Source: Saccharopolyspora gregorii
GTDB taxonomy: Bacteria; Actinomycetota; Actinomycetes; Mycobacteriales; Pseudonocardiaceae
Direction: 5' to 3'
Length of the DNA stretch: 64,000 nt
Assembly (NCBI RefSeq): GCF_024734405.1
Contig: NZ_CP059556.1
Span: 1,922,001-1,986,000, forward strand
Shown: in pieces, positions 24,872-33,215 of the stretch
Numbering within the stretch: position 1 is the stretch's first letter
Layout of the letters: each line of letters starts with the position of its first letter
Program-made: the position numbers and the translations under genes
Notes under the pieces: model-generated
Databases searched by the model: none
What the model was told of the DNA's origin: nothing
Seen by the model: only the letters and a program-made list of their open reading frames with translations

Positions 24872-27219
24872 TGGGACCCCGGCAGCTCGACGCGCTCGGC
24901 ACCACCGGCGCGTTCCGCGCCACCCGCCGCCAGCAGGTCACCGCCGTCGACGGCGCGGTGCTCGCCGAGCTGAGCCTGGTGCCCCGGCTGCACGTCAAGC
25001 GCAACGTCGCCGCGCTGCGCCGGGCCGAGCCGCTGTCCGCGCCGCGGCGCCGACGCGCGCTCGCCGACGCGGCCCGGGCCTTCCTCGGCACCGTGGACGG
25101 GATCGCGCTGCCCGAGCACGAACGCGCGGTGTGCCGGGCGTCCGGCGTCGCGCTGCCCGTGGTGCGGGCCGCGTCGCTCGCCCTCGCCCGCAGCGCCGAG
25201 GTGGCCGCCGACTCGGTGGACCGGGCACGTCCCACCGGTTCCGCCGCGCACTGGCTGGACCGCGCCGGATCGGGCGCGGTGTGGAGCCGCCGCGGTGACG
25301 TGCTCGCCGTGCACGCCCCCGGAAACCACCCGGGCACGCACACCGAGTGGATCGAGGCGCTCGCGCTCGGGTACCGGATCGCGGTGCGCCCCTCCGGACG
25401 GGAGCCGTTCACCCCGCACCGGCTGGTCACCGCGCTGCGGCACGCCGGTTTCGGGCCCGACCAGGTGGTGCTGCTGCCGACGGACCACGACGTCGCCGAC
25501 GACCTGGTGGCCGCCGCCGACCTCGCCCTCGTCTACGGCGGCGACCAGCTGGTGCGCCGCTACGGGAACCGGTCCGACGTGCTGGTGCAGGGCCCCGGCC
25601 GGTCCAAGGTGCTGCTCGCCGACGGGCGGCCGGCCGAGCACCTCGACGTGGTCGTCGACTCGATCACCGGTCACGGCGGGACGGCCTGCGTCAACGCCAC
25701 CGCCGTGCTCGTCGACGGCGACGCCGAGGACCTGGCCCGGCTGCTCGCCGAACGCCTCGACGCGATCCCCGCGCACCCAGCCGACCACGACGCGGCCGTG
25801 CTGCCCGCGCACACCCCGGCCCGCGCCCGCGAACTCGAAGCGCACCTGCGGTCCAAGCTCGACGGCGGCGCCCGGCTGATCACCGCGGGCGACCTGGTGC
25901 GCGAGCAACCCGACGGTTCCGCGGTGCTGCGGCCCGCCGTCGTGCTGCTCGACGCACCCGACGCACCGCAGGCCGGGGTGGAGCTGCCGTTCCCCTGCGC
26001 CTGGGTGGCGCCGTGGAGGCCGGACGACGGCACCGGACCGCTGCGCGACACCCTGGTGCTCACCGCCGTCACCGGCGACGACGGGTTGCTCACCCGGCTC
26101 GTCGACGAACCGAGCATCAGTAACGTGCACGTCGGCGACCACGCCACCCACCTGATGGCGCCGGGACTCCCGCACGACGGGCACCTCGCCGAATTCCTGA
26201 TGCGCAGCAAGACGGTCCTGCGCACCGGGACCGAGGACGCCGACCCGCACACCAGGCTGCTCGGGCTGCTGTCCGGGCACTGGGCGGCGCGCGCCGTGCA
26301 CGTCGCCGCCGAACTCGGCATCGCGGACCGGGTGCGGGAGCGGCCGCTGACCGGTGCGGAGGTCGCCGCCGGTGCCGGCACCGATCCCGGCGCGACCGAA
26401 CGGCTGCTGCGCCACCTCGCGCACCTCGGCCTGCTCCGCGACACCGGGGGCGGCGCGTTCACCACGACCGGGACCGGCGCGCTGCTGCGCGACGACGACC
26501 CGTTCCGCGACCTGGTCCGGCTCTACGGCGCCGAGTTCTACCAGGCGTGGAACGAGCTGGAGTCCGCGGTGCGCACCGGGGGGACCGCCTTCGGCCACCA
26601 CTTCGGCATCGAGCACTTCGACCACTTCGCCCGGCACCACGGCACCGCGCGGACGTTCGACCGCGCCATGCGCGCCGTGACCCGGCTGGTGGGGGAGGCG
26701 TTGCCCGCGGTGGCGGAGTTCCCGGCGACGGGCACCGCGATCGACGTCGGCGGCGGTGACGGCACCCTGCTGCGGCACGTCCTCGCGGCGAACCCCGGCC
26801 TGCACGGGGTGCTGTTCGACCGCGACCACGTCGCGGGCCGCCTCGACGACGACTGCGGCGGCCGGTTGACGGCCGCGGCGGGCGACTTCTTCCGGCAGGT
26901 GCCCGCGGGCGGCGACGTCTACCTGCTGTCCCGGGTCCTGCACGACTGGAACGACGCGGACTGCGCGCGGCTGCTGCGGACCTGCCGGGACGCCTGCGAA
27001 CCCGGTGCGCGGCTGCTCGTCGTGGAGCGGCTGCTGCCGGACGGTCCGGGCCGGGAATCGCTGGCCGCGGCCTGGGACATGCAGATGCTGGCGATCACCG
27101 GCGGTCGCGAACGGCACCGCGACGAGTACGAGAAGCTGCTCAGCGGCGCCGGGTTCGCCGTCGAATCGGCGCGGCGGCTGCCGGTGGACCTGTCGCTGCT
27201 CGCCGCCCGGGCCGTGTGA
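24871..27219 (+). CDS. Acyl reductase (GriD/LuxC-like ALDH) fused to an O-methyltransferase
   Basis: 782 aa in one frame from ATG 24871 (TGATG overlap with the upstream gene). Residues 1-450 are an aldehyde-dehydrogenase-superfamily reductase of the LuxC/GriD kind. It has HAPGNHPGTHTEW (148-160) and GHGGTACVNAT (268-278), where Cys273 is the expected catalytic residue. Residues about 463-782 are a plant-type O-methyltransferase (Methyltransf_2), with SAM motif DVGGGDGTLL (625-634) and catalytic-base region LSRVLHDWND (His691). It probably reduces the adenylated acid to an aldehyde and methylates a hydroxyl of the same scaffold. I know of no described protein with this fusion. Confidence 0.85.
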   Translation: MGPRQLDALGTTGAFRATRRQQVTAVDGAVLAELSLVPRLHVKRNVAALRRAEPLSAPRRRRALADAARAFLGTVDGIALPEHERAVCRASGVALPVVRAASLALARSAEVAADSVDRARPTGSAAHWLDRAGSGAVWSRRGDVLAVHAPGNHPGTHTEWIEALALGYRIAVRPSGREPFTPHRLVTALRHAGFGPDQVVLLPTDHDVADDLVAAADLALVYGGDQLVRRYGNRSDVLVQGPGRSKVLLADGRPAEHLDVVVDSITGHGGTACVNATAVLVDGDAEDLARLLAERLDAIPAHPADHDAAVLPAHTPARARELEAHLRSKLDGGARLITAGDLVREQPDGSAVLRPAVVLLDAPDAPQAGVELPFPCAWVAPWRPDDGTGPLRDTLVLTAVTGDDGLLTRLVDEPSISNVHVGDHATHLMAPGLPHDGHLAEFLMRSKTVLRTGTEDADPHTRLLGLLSGHWAARAVHVAAELGIADRVRERPLTGAEVAAGAGTDPGATERLLRHLAHLGLLRDTGGGAFTTTGTGALLRDDDPFRDLVRLYGAEFYQAWNELESAVRTGGTAFGHHFGIEHFDHFARHHGTARTFDRAMRAVTRLVGEALPAVAEFPATGTAIDVGGGDGTLLRHVLAANPGLHGVLFDRDHVAGRLDDDCGGRLTAAAGDFFRQVPAGGDVYLLSRVLHDWNDADCARLLRTCRDACEPGARLLVVERLLPDGPGRESLAAAWDMQMLAITGGRERHRDEYEKLLSGAGFAVESARRLPVDLSLLAARAV

Positions 27220-27284
27220 GGCGGAAACCGGGCGATCTGGTCGGATGTGACGTGGCTCCGAGATCGGGGCGAGCTCGGTTCAGT

Positions 27285-27299
27285 CGGTTGACTCAACCG
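27285..27299. promoter_or_regulatory. Candidate TetR operator (CGGTTGA-C-TCAACCG)
   Basis: A perfect 7-bp-arm inverted repeat around one central base, 86 bp before the TetR ATG and 65 bp after the fused gene. It is likely the autoregulatory site of the TetR protein. Confidence 0.55.
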
Positions 27300-27385
27300 G
27301 GTGGTGGTTGTTGACTGGCGGTGCGCGAGGAGCCCGTGCGCAGCGGGAACTCCGCGCCGGACGGGTGGAACGGGTGGTGGTGCAG

Positions 27386-28033
27386 ATGGCGGGCCAAGCG
27401 GCGCGCAGCGAGCGGGTCGGGGCGACCCGGGAGGCGATCCTGGACACGGCGGAGCGGTTGTTCGCCGAGAACGGGGTGTTCGCGGTGTCCAACCGGCAGG
27501 TCAGCGAAGCCGCCGGTCAGGGCAACAACACCGCCGTCGGCTACCACTTCGGCACCAAGACCGACCTGGTGCGGGCCATCGTGCGCAGGCACGCCGAACC
27601 GATCGACCGGATCCGGGTGCGGATGCTCGCCGAGATCAGCCCGGACGCGGGCGTCCGGGACTGGGTCGAATGCCTGGTGCGCCCCAGCATCGAGCACCTC
27701 GCCTCGCTGGGCGTGCCGACCTGGTTCGCCCGGTTCGGCGCGCAGGTCATGACCGATCCGTCGCTGCGCCCGGTGATGGTGGAGGAATCGCTCAGCGAAC
27801 CCTCGCTGCACCGGATCATCGACGGGCTGCGCCGGTGCCTGCCCGCGCTGCCGGACGAGGTGCGCGCCGAGCGCAACGACATGGCGCGGCAGCTCATGGT
27901 GCACATGCCCGCCGAACGGGAGCGGGCGCTCGCCGACTCCGCCACCACGCCGCGCTCCAGCTGGGACGACGCCGCCACCGGGCTCGTCGACGCCATCACC
28001 GGGCTGTGGCTGGCCCCGGTGACCGCCCGCTGA
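27386..28033 (+). CDS. TetR family regulator
   Basis: 215 aa from ATG 27386. Upstream GTG codons at 27374-27380 are alternatives. The helix-turn-helix is about residues 30-60 (FAVSNRQVSEAAGQGNNTAVGYHFGTKTDL). The C-terminal domain is of the larger TetR_C type (PTWFARFGAQVMTDPSLRP). It follows the acid-reduction cassette and carries its own palindrome upstream, so it is the likely cassette regulator. It ends 24 bp from the convergent monooxygenase gene. Confidence 0.88.
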   Translation: MAGQAARSERVGATREAILDTAERLFAENGVFAVSNRQVSEAAGQGNNTAVGYHFGTKTDLVRAIVRRHAEPIDRIRVRMLAEISPDAGVRDWVECLVRPSIEHLASLGVPTWFARFGAQVMTDPSLRPVMVEESLSEPSLHRIIDGLRRCLPALPDEVRAERNDMARQLMVHMPAERERALADSATTPRSSWDDAATGLVDAITGLWLAPVTAR

Positions 28034-28057
28034 GCGGACCCGCCCACCGGGCGGTGA

Positions 28058-28360
28058 TCAGGACTCGTGCAGCAGGCGTTCGGTGACGGTGACCTGGCGG
28101 GAGTCCGGCACCAGGTGCTCGGCCGCGGCCTCGGTCCAGGCGGCGAAGTGCGGGCTCGCCCGGTGCGCCTCCAGCGCCTCCCGGTCCCGGTACACCTCGT
28201 ACAGGAAGAAGTGGTGGTCGTCCGCGGTGTCGACGACCACGTCGAAGCTCACGCAGCCCGGCTCGTTCGCCGCGGACGCCTCGGCGTCGGCGGTGATGGC
28301 GGCCAGGAAACCGTCCCGGTGGCCGGGCTTGACCTGCAGGGACACGACGAGGGCGAGCAC
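28058..28360 (-). CDS. Antibiotic-biosynthesis/quinol monooxygenase domain protein (YgiN-like)
   Basis: 100 aa from GTG 28360 with AGGAGG 6 nt upstream. It is a single ABM ferredoxin-like domain: LALVVSLQVKPGHRDGFL, then NEPGCVSFDVV, then FFLYEVYRDREALEAHRAS and HFAAW. Family members are cofactor-free dimeric oxygenases or quinone-processing proteins. It is divergent from the aromatic amino acid lyase homologue. Confidence 0.85.
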   Translation of the reverse strand: MLALVVSLQVKPGHRDGFLAAITADAEASAANEPGCVSFDVVVDTADDHHFFLYEVYRDREALEAHRASPHFAAWTEAAAEHLVPDSRQVTVTERLLHES

Positions 28361-28517
28361 TCGGTCCTCCTGTTCGCGGATGGTCGGCGACCCGGCGGCC
28401 GCCGACCGGCGACGATAACCCCGGCCCTGGCCGCCCGGCCCGCGGAGTGCGGATGATCTCACCGGCGCCGCGTCCCGCCGCGCCCATACTGGACCGGCCG
28501 ATCGAGAGGAGACGAGA

Positions 28518-29960
28518 GTGATCCGGGTGGACGGCCGCACGCTGCGGTGCGCCGACGTCGCCGACGCCGCGCGGACCGCGGGACCGCCGGCGATCGACCT
28601 GTCCACGGCGGCGCTGCGGGTGGCCGAGCACTCGTGGCGGCTCGCCGACGAGCTCAGCACCGAACGCGTCGTGTACGGCCGGACCACCGGCGTCGGCGCC
28701 AACAAGGACGACGTGGTCGGCGACCGCGACTCCGCCGAGCACGGGCTCCGGCTGCTGCGCAGCCACGCGGGCGGCAGCGGCGAACCCATGTCCCCCGAGC
28801 ACACCCGCGGCACGCTGCTGATCCGGCTCAACCAGCTCGTCGCGGGCCGCGCGGGCGTCAGCCCCGACCTGATCACCGCGCTCGCCCAGGCGGTCCGCAC
28901 CGGAGCGCTGCCGCTGGTGCACCGGCTCGGCGCCATCGGCACCGGCGACCTCGCACCGCTCGCCGAGATCGCGCTCGCCCTCGCCGGAGAACGCCCCTGG
29001 CTGTCCGGGCGGGTCGAGCCGGTGGAGATCGCGGCGGGCGACGCGCTCGCGTTCATGAGCAGCAACGCCGCCACCCTCGCCGAAGCGACCCTCGCCACCC
29101 TCGACCTGGAGCGGCTCACCCGCGCCAGCCACGTCGTCGCCGCCCTCACCTACGTCGCCCTCGACGGCAACCCGGAGGCGTACGCGACGCCGGTGCACGA
29201 AGCCCGCCCGCACGCCGGGCAGGTCGGTTGCGCCGCCCAGATGCGGCGGCTGCTCGGGCTGGACAGCACTCCGAAACCGGGCAGGCGCATCCAGGACCCG
29301 TTCGGGCTGCGCGCCTACCCGCAGGTGCAGGGCGCCGCCGTGGACGCGGTGCACTACCTGCGGGACGTGCTCGCCATCGAGATCAACGCGGGCACCGAGA
29401 ACCCGATGATCTCGGTGGTGCACCGCGACGCCTACCACCACGCGCACTTCCACACCGCCTACGTCGCCTCCGCGCTCGACTGGGTGCGGGCGACGGTGCA
29501 CCAGGTGGCGGAGCTCTCCGCCGCGCGCCTCGGCGACCTGGTCGAGCCGGAGTTCACCGGGCTGCGCCCGTTCCTCGCCGCCGGCCCCACCGGCAGCTCC
29601 GGGGTGATGATCCTCGAATACGTGGCGCACGACGCGCTCGCGGAGCTGCGCCACGCCGCGCTGCCCGCCACCCTCGGCACCGCCGTCGTCTCCCGCGGGC
29701 TCGAAGACCACGCCAGCTTCTCCACCCAGGCCGCGCGCGCCACCACCGCTGCCGCCGCCGCGTACCGGCGGCTGCTGGCCTGCGAGCTCGTCGCCGCGGT
29801 GCGGGCGCTGCGGATGCGCGAGGCCGACCTGGTGGACGTGCCGGTGCGGGACGCGTTCCGGCTCGCCGCCGACACCCTCGACCCGCGGGTGGAGGACCGG
29901 CCGCTCACCGAGGACATCAGCAAGGCCGGGGACCTCCTCGACGAGCTCGTCCGCATCTGA
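28518..29960 (+). CDS. Aromatic amino acid lyase (HAL/PAL) homologue with altered MIO triad
   Basis: 480 aa from GTG 28518 (GGAG upstream), typical length for bacterial histidine or phenylalanine ammonia-lyases. Family marks include VVYGRTTGVG with the catalytic Tyr at 53, RLNQLVAG, IQDPFGLRAYPQVQG and NAGTENPMI. The segment that normally reads ASGDLAPL, source of the MIO electrophile, reads GTGDLAPL (Gly141-Thr142-Gly143). The NGTQ motif is reduced to SSNAA. It may use a modified cofactor, act as a mutase or related enzyme, or be non-catalytic. No other amino acid catabolism genes are adjacent. Confidence 0.88.
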   Translation: MIRVDGRTLRCADVADAARTAGPPAIDLSTAALRVAEHSWRLADELSTERVVYGRTTGVGANKDDVVGDRDSAEHGLRLLRSHAGGSGEPMSPEHTRGTLLIRLNQLVAGRAGVSPDLITALAQAVRTGALPLVHRLGAIGTGDLAPLAEIALALAGERPWLSGRVEPVEIAAGDALAFMSSNAATLAEATLATLDLERLTRASHVVAALTYVALDGNPEAYATPVHEARPHAGQVGCAAQMRRLLGLDSTPKPGRRIQDPFGLRAYPQVQGAAVDAVHYLRDVLAIEINAGTENPMISVVHRDAYHHAHFHTAYVASALDWVRATVHQVAELSAARLGDLVEPEFTGLRPFLAAGPTGSSGVMILEYVAHDALAELRHAALPATLGTAVVSRGLEDHASFSTQAARATTAAAAAYRRLLACELVAAVRALRMREADLVDVPVRDAFRLAADTLDPRVEDRPLTEDISKAGDLLDELVRI

Positions 29961-30065
29961 CGGACCAGGCCGACGGGGATCCGGCCGCACCGCGCCGGAA
30001 CCCGAGGCCACCGCGCCGCCCGCCCACCGGTGAACCGGCGGCCGAACGGGTGTGCGCACCGGGAT

Positions 30066-30090
30066 GTGTAGCCGCGCGCTGAACGGGTAC
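30066..30090 (+). promoter_or_regulatory. Candidate stress-sigma (SigB-type) promoter
   Basis: GTGTAG (30066-30071) and GGGTAC (30085-30090) spaced by 13 bp resemble SigB-class promoters, which end in GGGTA(T/C). It lies 41 bp before the CsbD gene, whose family is named for SigB control. Confidence 0.45.
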
Positions 30091-30131
30091 GCGCCGGTGG
30101 AAGGCAACGTCCACCGGAAGGAGATGACGTC

Positions 30132-30308
30132 GTGGGTGACGAGGACAAGGCCCAGCACAAGGCGGAAGAGCTCAAGGGCCAGGCCAAGGAGAAGGCCGGT
30201 GACGTCACCGGCAACGAGCAGTGGCAGGCCGAAGGCAAGGCCGACCAGGCCAAGGGCGGTTTCAAGCAGGCCGTGGAGAAGGTGAAGGACGCCGTGAAGG
30301 GGCGCTGA
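30132..30308 (+). CDS. CsbD family stress protein
   Basis: 58 aa from GTG 30132 with AAGGAG upstream. The sequence (GDEDKAQHKAEELKGQAKEK, then VTGNEQWQAEGKADQAKGG) is the Lys/Glu/Ala-rich CsbD fold, a small soluble four-helix protein linked to general stress. It precedes a pyruvate-oxidase-like gene by 78 bp on the same strand. Confidence 0.92.
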   Translation: MGDEDKAQHKAEELKGQAKEKAGDVTGNEQWQAEGKADQAKGGFKQAVEKVKDAVKGR

Positions 30309-30386
30309 ACCAGAACTCCGTCCCGCCAGGTGGCGGACCGCCACCGCCACCCGGCGGCCGACCCCCGCGAGGAGGTACCGCGACCA

Positions 30387-32198
30387 GTGGCTGATCCGAA
30401 GAACGTCGCCGAGCACATCGTCGAACGCCTCGGCGCCTGGGGAGCGCGCCGCTTCTACGGCTACCCGGGCGACGGGATCGGCGGGGTGATCGCCGCGCTG
30501 CGCACCGCTCCCGGCACCGAGTTCATCCAGGTCCGGCACGAGGAGACGGCGGGGTTCGCGGCCTGCGCGGACGTGAAGTACGGCGGCAGCGAGCTGGGCT
30601 GCTGCGCCGTGACGAGCGGCCCGGGCGCGGTGCACGCGCTCAACGGGCTCTACGACGCGAAGCTCGACCACCAGCCCGTGGTGGCGCTGCTCGGGCACAC
30701 CGCGAGCACCGCGCTCGGCGGCGGCTACTACCAGGAGATCGACCTGACGAACCTGTTCAAGGACGTCGCGGGCGACTTCTGCGAGCAGCTGGTGGAACCC
30801 AGCCAGGTCCGCCACCTCGTCGACCGCGCGTGCCGCACCGCGCTGGCCCACCGGACGGTGACGGCGCTGGTGCTGCCGAGCGACCTGCTGGAGCGGGAAG
30901 CGGTGCCGGAGCCGCCCGCCGAGCACGGCTACTACCGGACCTCCGCGGTGCCGAGCACCCCGGTCGGGGCCGCCGGCCCCCGGGGCATCGCGCAGGCCGC
31001 AGACGTGCTCAACGCGGGGGAGAAGGTCGCGATCCTCGCGGGAGCGGGCGCGCACGGGGCCACCGACGCGCTCACCGCGGTCGCCGACCGGCTCGGCGCC
31101 GGGGCCGCGAAGGCGTTGCTGGGCAAGACCGTCCTGGACGACGCGCTGCCGTGGGTCACGGGACCCATCGGGCTGCTCGGTTCGACCGCGAGCTGGCACC
31201 TGATGCGCGAGTGCGACACCCTGCTGATCGTCGGCTCGAACATGCCCTACACCGAGTTCTACCCGGCGCCGAAGCAGGCGCGGGCCGTGCAGATCGACGT
31301 GGACGGCGCCCGCTGCGGCCTCCGCTACGAGACCGAGGTGAACCTCGTCGGCGACGCCCGCGCGACCCTGGAGGCGCTGCTGCCGCAGCTCGACGAGCGC
31401 GCCGACGGCACGTGGCGCGAGCACATCGGGAAGTGGACGCGGCGCTGGGAGTCCTACAGCGAGAAGCGCGCCGACGCGGACACCAGCGGGCTCAACCCGG
31501 AGCTGGTGGTGCGGGAGCTGTCCCGGCGGCTGCCCGGCGACGTGATGGTCGCCGCGGACTGCGGCACCGCCACCAGCTGGTACGCCCGCGACCTGGAGAT
31601 GCGGCCCGGCATGCTCGGCAGCCTCTCCGGCACCCTGCTGTCGATGGGCGGCGGGCTGCCCTACGCGCTCGCGGCGAAGTTCGCCCACCCCGAGCGGCCG
31701 GTGGTCGCGCTCGTCGGGGACGGGGCGATGCAGATGAACGGGGTCAACGAGCTGATCACGGTGGCGAAGTACTGGCGGGAGTGGGCGGATCCGCGGTTCA
31801 CCGTGCTGGTGCTCGCCAACGACGACCTGTCCTACGTGACCTGGGAGACCAGGGCCATGCTCGGCGACAAGCCCTACCCGGAGGCCCAGCACCTGCCGGA
31901 GGTGCCGTACGCGAGGTGGGCCGAGCTGCTCGGCCTGTCCGGGCACGAGCTGGCCGACGCCGACCAGGCCGGACCGGTGTGGGACGCGGCGCTGCACGCC
32001 GACCGGCCCGCCGTCGTGGACGCCCGGGTCGACCCGGCGGTGCCGCTCGTGCCGCCGCACGTGACGGTGTCGCAGGCGCTGAACACGGCCCGCTCGCAGG
32101 TGAAGGGCGACCCGGACGCGCTGCGGATCATCGCCGACGGGGTGCGCGAGACGATCGGCGCGAAGGCCAGGTCCGTGCTCAGCGCGCCCCTCGACTGA
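30387..32198 (+). CDS. Thiamine-diphosphate-dependent enzyme (pyruvate oxidase PoxB-like)
   Basis: 603 aa from GTG 30387 (GAGGAGG upstream, long spacing). The three-domain layout is complete: a PYR domain with FYGYPGDGIGG and VRHEETAGFAA (catalytic Glu), a central DHS-like domain, and a PP domain with the thiamine motif VGDGAMQMNGVNELITVAKYW. The closest described types are pyruvate oxidase/dehydrogenase (quinone) and acetolactate-synthase relatives. Its pairing with CsbD and a stress-type promoter suggests stationary-phase or stress expression. The exact substrate is not determined. Confidence 0.87.
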   Translation: MADPKNVAEHIVERLGAWGARRFYGYPGDGIGGVIAALRTAPGTEFIQVRHEETAGFAACADVKYGGSELGCCAVTSGPGAVHALNGLYDAKLDHQPVVALLGHTASTALGGGYYQEIDLTNLFKDVAGDFCEQLVEPSQVRHLVDRACRTALAHRTVTALVLPSDLLEREAVPEPPAEHGYYRTSAVPSTPVGAAGPRGIAQAADVLNAGEKVAILAGAGAHGATDALTAVADRLGAGAAKALLGKTVLDDALPWVTGPIGLLGSTASWHLMRECDTLLIVGSNMPYTEFYPAPKQARAVQIDVDGARCGLRYETEVNLVGDARATLEALLPQLDERADGTWREHIGKWTRRWESYSEKRADADTSGLNPELVVRELSRRLPGDVMVAADCGTATSWYARDLEMRPGMLGSLSGTLLSMGGGLPYALAAKFAHPERPVVALVGDGAMQMNGVNELITVAKYWREWADPRFTVLVLANDDLSYVTWETRAMLGDKPYPEAQHLPEVPYARWAELLGLSGHELADADQAGPVWDAALHADRPAVVDARVDPAVPLVPPHVTVSQALNTARSQVKGDPDALRIIADGVRETIGAKARSVLSAPLD

Positions 32199-32502
32199 CC
32201 CGGTCGTGCTCGCGCCGCGACGGCACGAGCACGGCGATCAGCCCGCCGCACGTCAGCAGCAGCGCCCCGGTCAGCCCGGCCAGCAGCAGCCGCCGGTCCT
32301 GGTCGGCGCGTTGCACCTCCCGCTGGTCGTCGTAGCTGTTGAGCGTGCTGCCCGCGCTGGAGACGAGCCGGCACACCTGGTCCGGGCCCATGATCTGCGC
32401 ACCGCACCGGACCGGGCCGCCACCGGTGGTGGCCAGCACCGCGCCCCCGCTGACCAGCAGCACGACGAGCACCGCGATCCCCGCTCGCGCCAACGCCCCC
32501 AT
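32179..32502 (-). CDS. Two-span membrane protein with a periplasmic Cys pair
   Basis: 107 aa from ATG 32502 (GGAGGGAG upstream). There is a membrane span at about residues 7-26 and another at about 70-92. The loop between them carries RCGAQIMGPDQVCR, two Cys that could form a disulfide outside the membrane. The C-terminus is basic. Its last 20 bp overlap the convergent thiamine-enzyme gene. No function is known to me. Confidence 0.75.
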   Translation of the reverse strand: MGALARAGIAVLVVLLVSGGAVLATTGGGPVRCGAQIMGPDQVCRLVSSAGSTLNSYDDQREVQRADQDRRLLLAGLTGALLLTCGGLIAVLVPSRREHDRVSRGAR

Positions 32503-32613
32503 CGCGCTCTCCCTCCGCCGGATGTCCAGTGTGGTCCCGGCGACGGGGCGGTGGGCAGGCGGGCGCGGTGGGCGCGGTCGTTTCCGCTGGTCGACCGGGG
32601 ATGTCGATTTTCC

Positions 32614-32629
32614 GGTCCGGATCCGGACC
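32614..32629. promoter_or_regulatory. Perfect 16-bp palindrome in non-coding spacer
   Basis: GGTCCGGATCCGGACC, about 112 bp upstream of the membrane protein start. It could be an operator or hairpin; no other evidence. Confidence 0.3.
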
Positions 32630-32717
32630 CCGGCTCGCGGGCGCGGACCGCGCGCGTTCGGCCGCGCGGCGGCGCCGGGGTCTCCGGGCCGAGATCTCCC
32701 GGGTCGGTGCGCCGCCC

Positions 32718-33140
32718 TCAGCCGTCCGGGATGAGGCGCTTGCCGAGGTCGACCACCTCGTACGGCGCGTAGCCGAGCCGTTCGTAGAAGTCCACGACGC
32801 CGGTGTTGTCCGGGCGGACCTGCAGCTGCACCTTCGGGCAGCCCAGCGCCGCCAGCGCGGCCTCCGCCCGCTCGACCAGCGCGCGCCCCAGCCCGGTGCC
32901 GCGCTGCTCATCGGCGACCGCCAGGTAGTGGATCCAGCCGCGGTGCCCGTCGTAGCCGGCCATCGCGGTGCCGACCACGCCGCCGGACCCGTCCTCGGCG
33001 ACGAAGAACATCTCCGGTTGCACGGTCCGCTTGCGCCGCACGTCGGCCCACGGGTCGTTCCACGGGCGGGTCAGGCCCGCCGACTTCCACAACGCCACCA
33101 CCGCTTCGGTGTCACCCTCGGCGAACGTCCTGATCCGCAC
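32718..33140 (-). CDS. ypeA: GNAT acetyltransferase, YpeA family
   Basis: 140 aa from GTG 33140, with GGAGGAG upstream. It aligns end to end with E. coli YpeA: TRPWNDPWADVRRK, VGTAMAGYDGHRGWIHYLAV, the acetyl-CoA loop EQRGTGLGRALVERAE, and CPKVQLQV...YERLGY. The acceptor substrate of this family is not firmly known. It is a standalone gene ending about 76 bp downstream of the U32-type gene on the same strand. Confidence 0.85.
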   Translation of the reverse strand: MRIRTFAEGDTEAVVALWKSAGLTRPWNDPWADVRRKRTVQPEMFFVAEDGSGGVVGTAMAGYDGHRGWIHYLAVADEQRGTGLGRALVERAEAALAALGCPKVQLQVRPDNTGVVDFYERLGYAPYEVVDLGKRLIPDG

Positions 33141-33215
33141 GGTTCCCGCTCCTCCCACGACCTTCCGGACCCGCGCACGGTACGCGGTGGCCGGCGCTGC
33201 GGATTCTCCCGCGGG

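Noticed and set aside
27996-32060. A 1354-codon minus-strand open frame
   Set aside because: It is antisense to the lyase and thiamine-enzyme genes, which have clear motifs and ribosome sites. Its sequence is repetitive Val/Gly/Arg/His without any recognisable domain.
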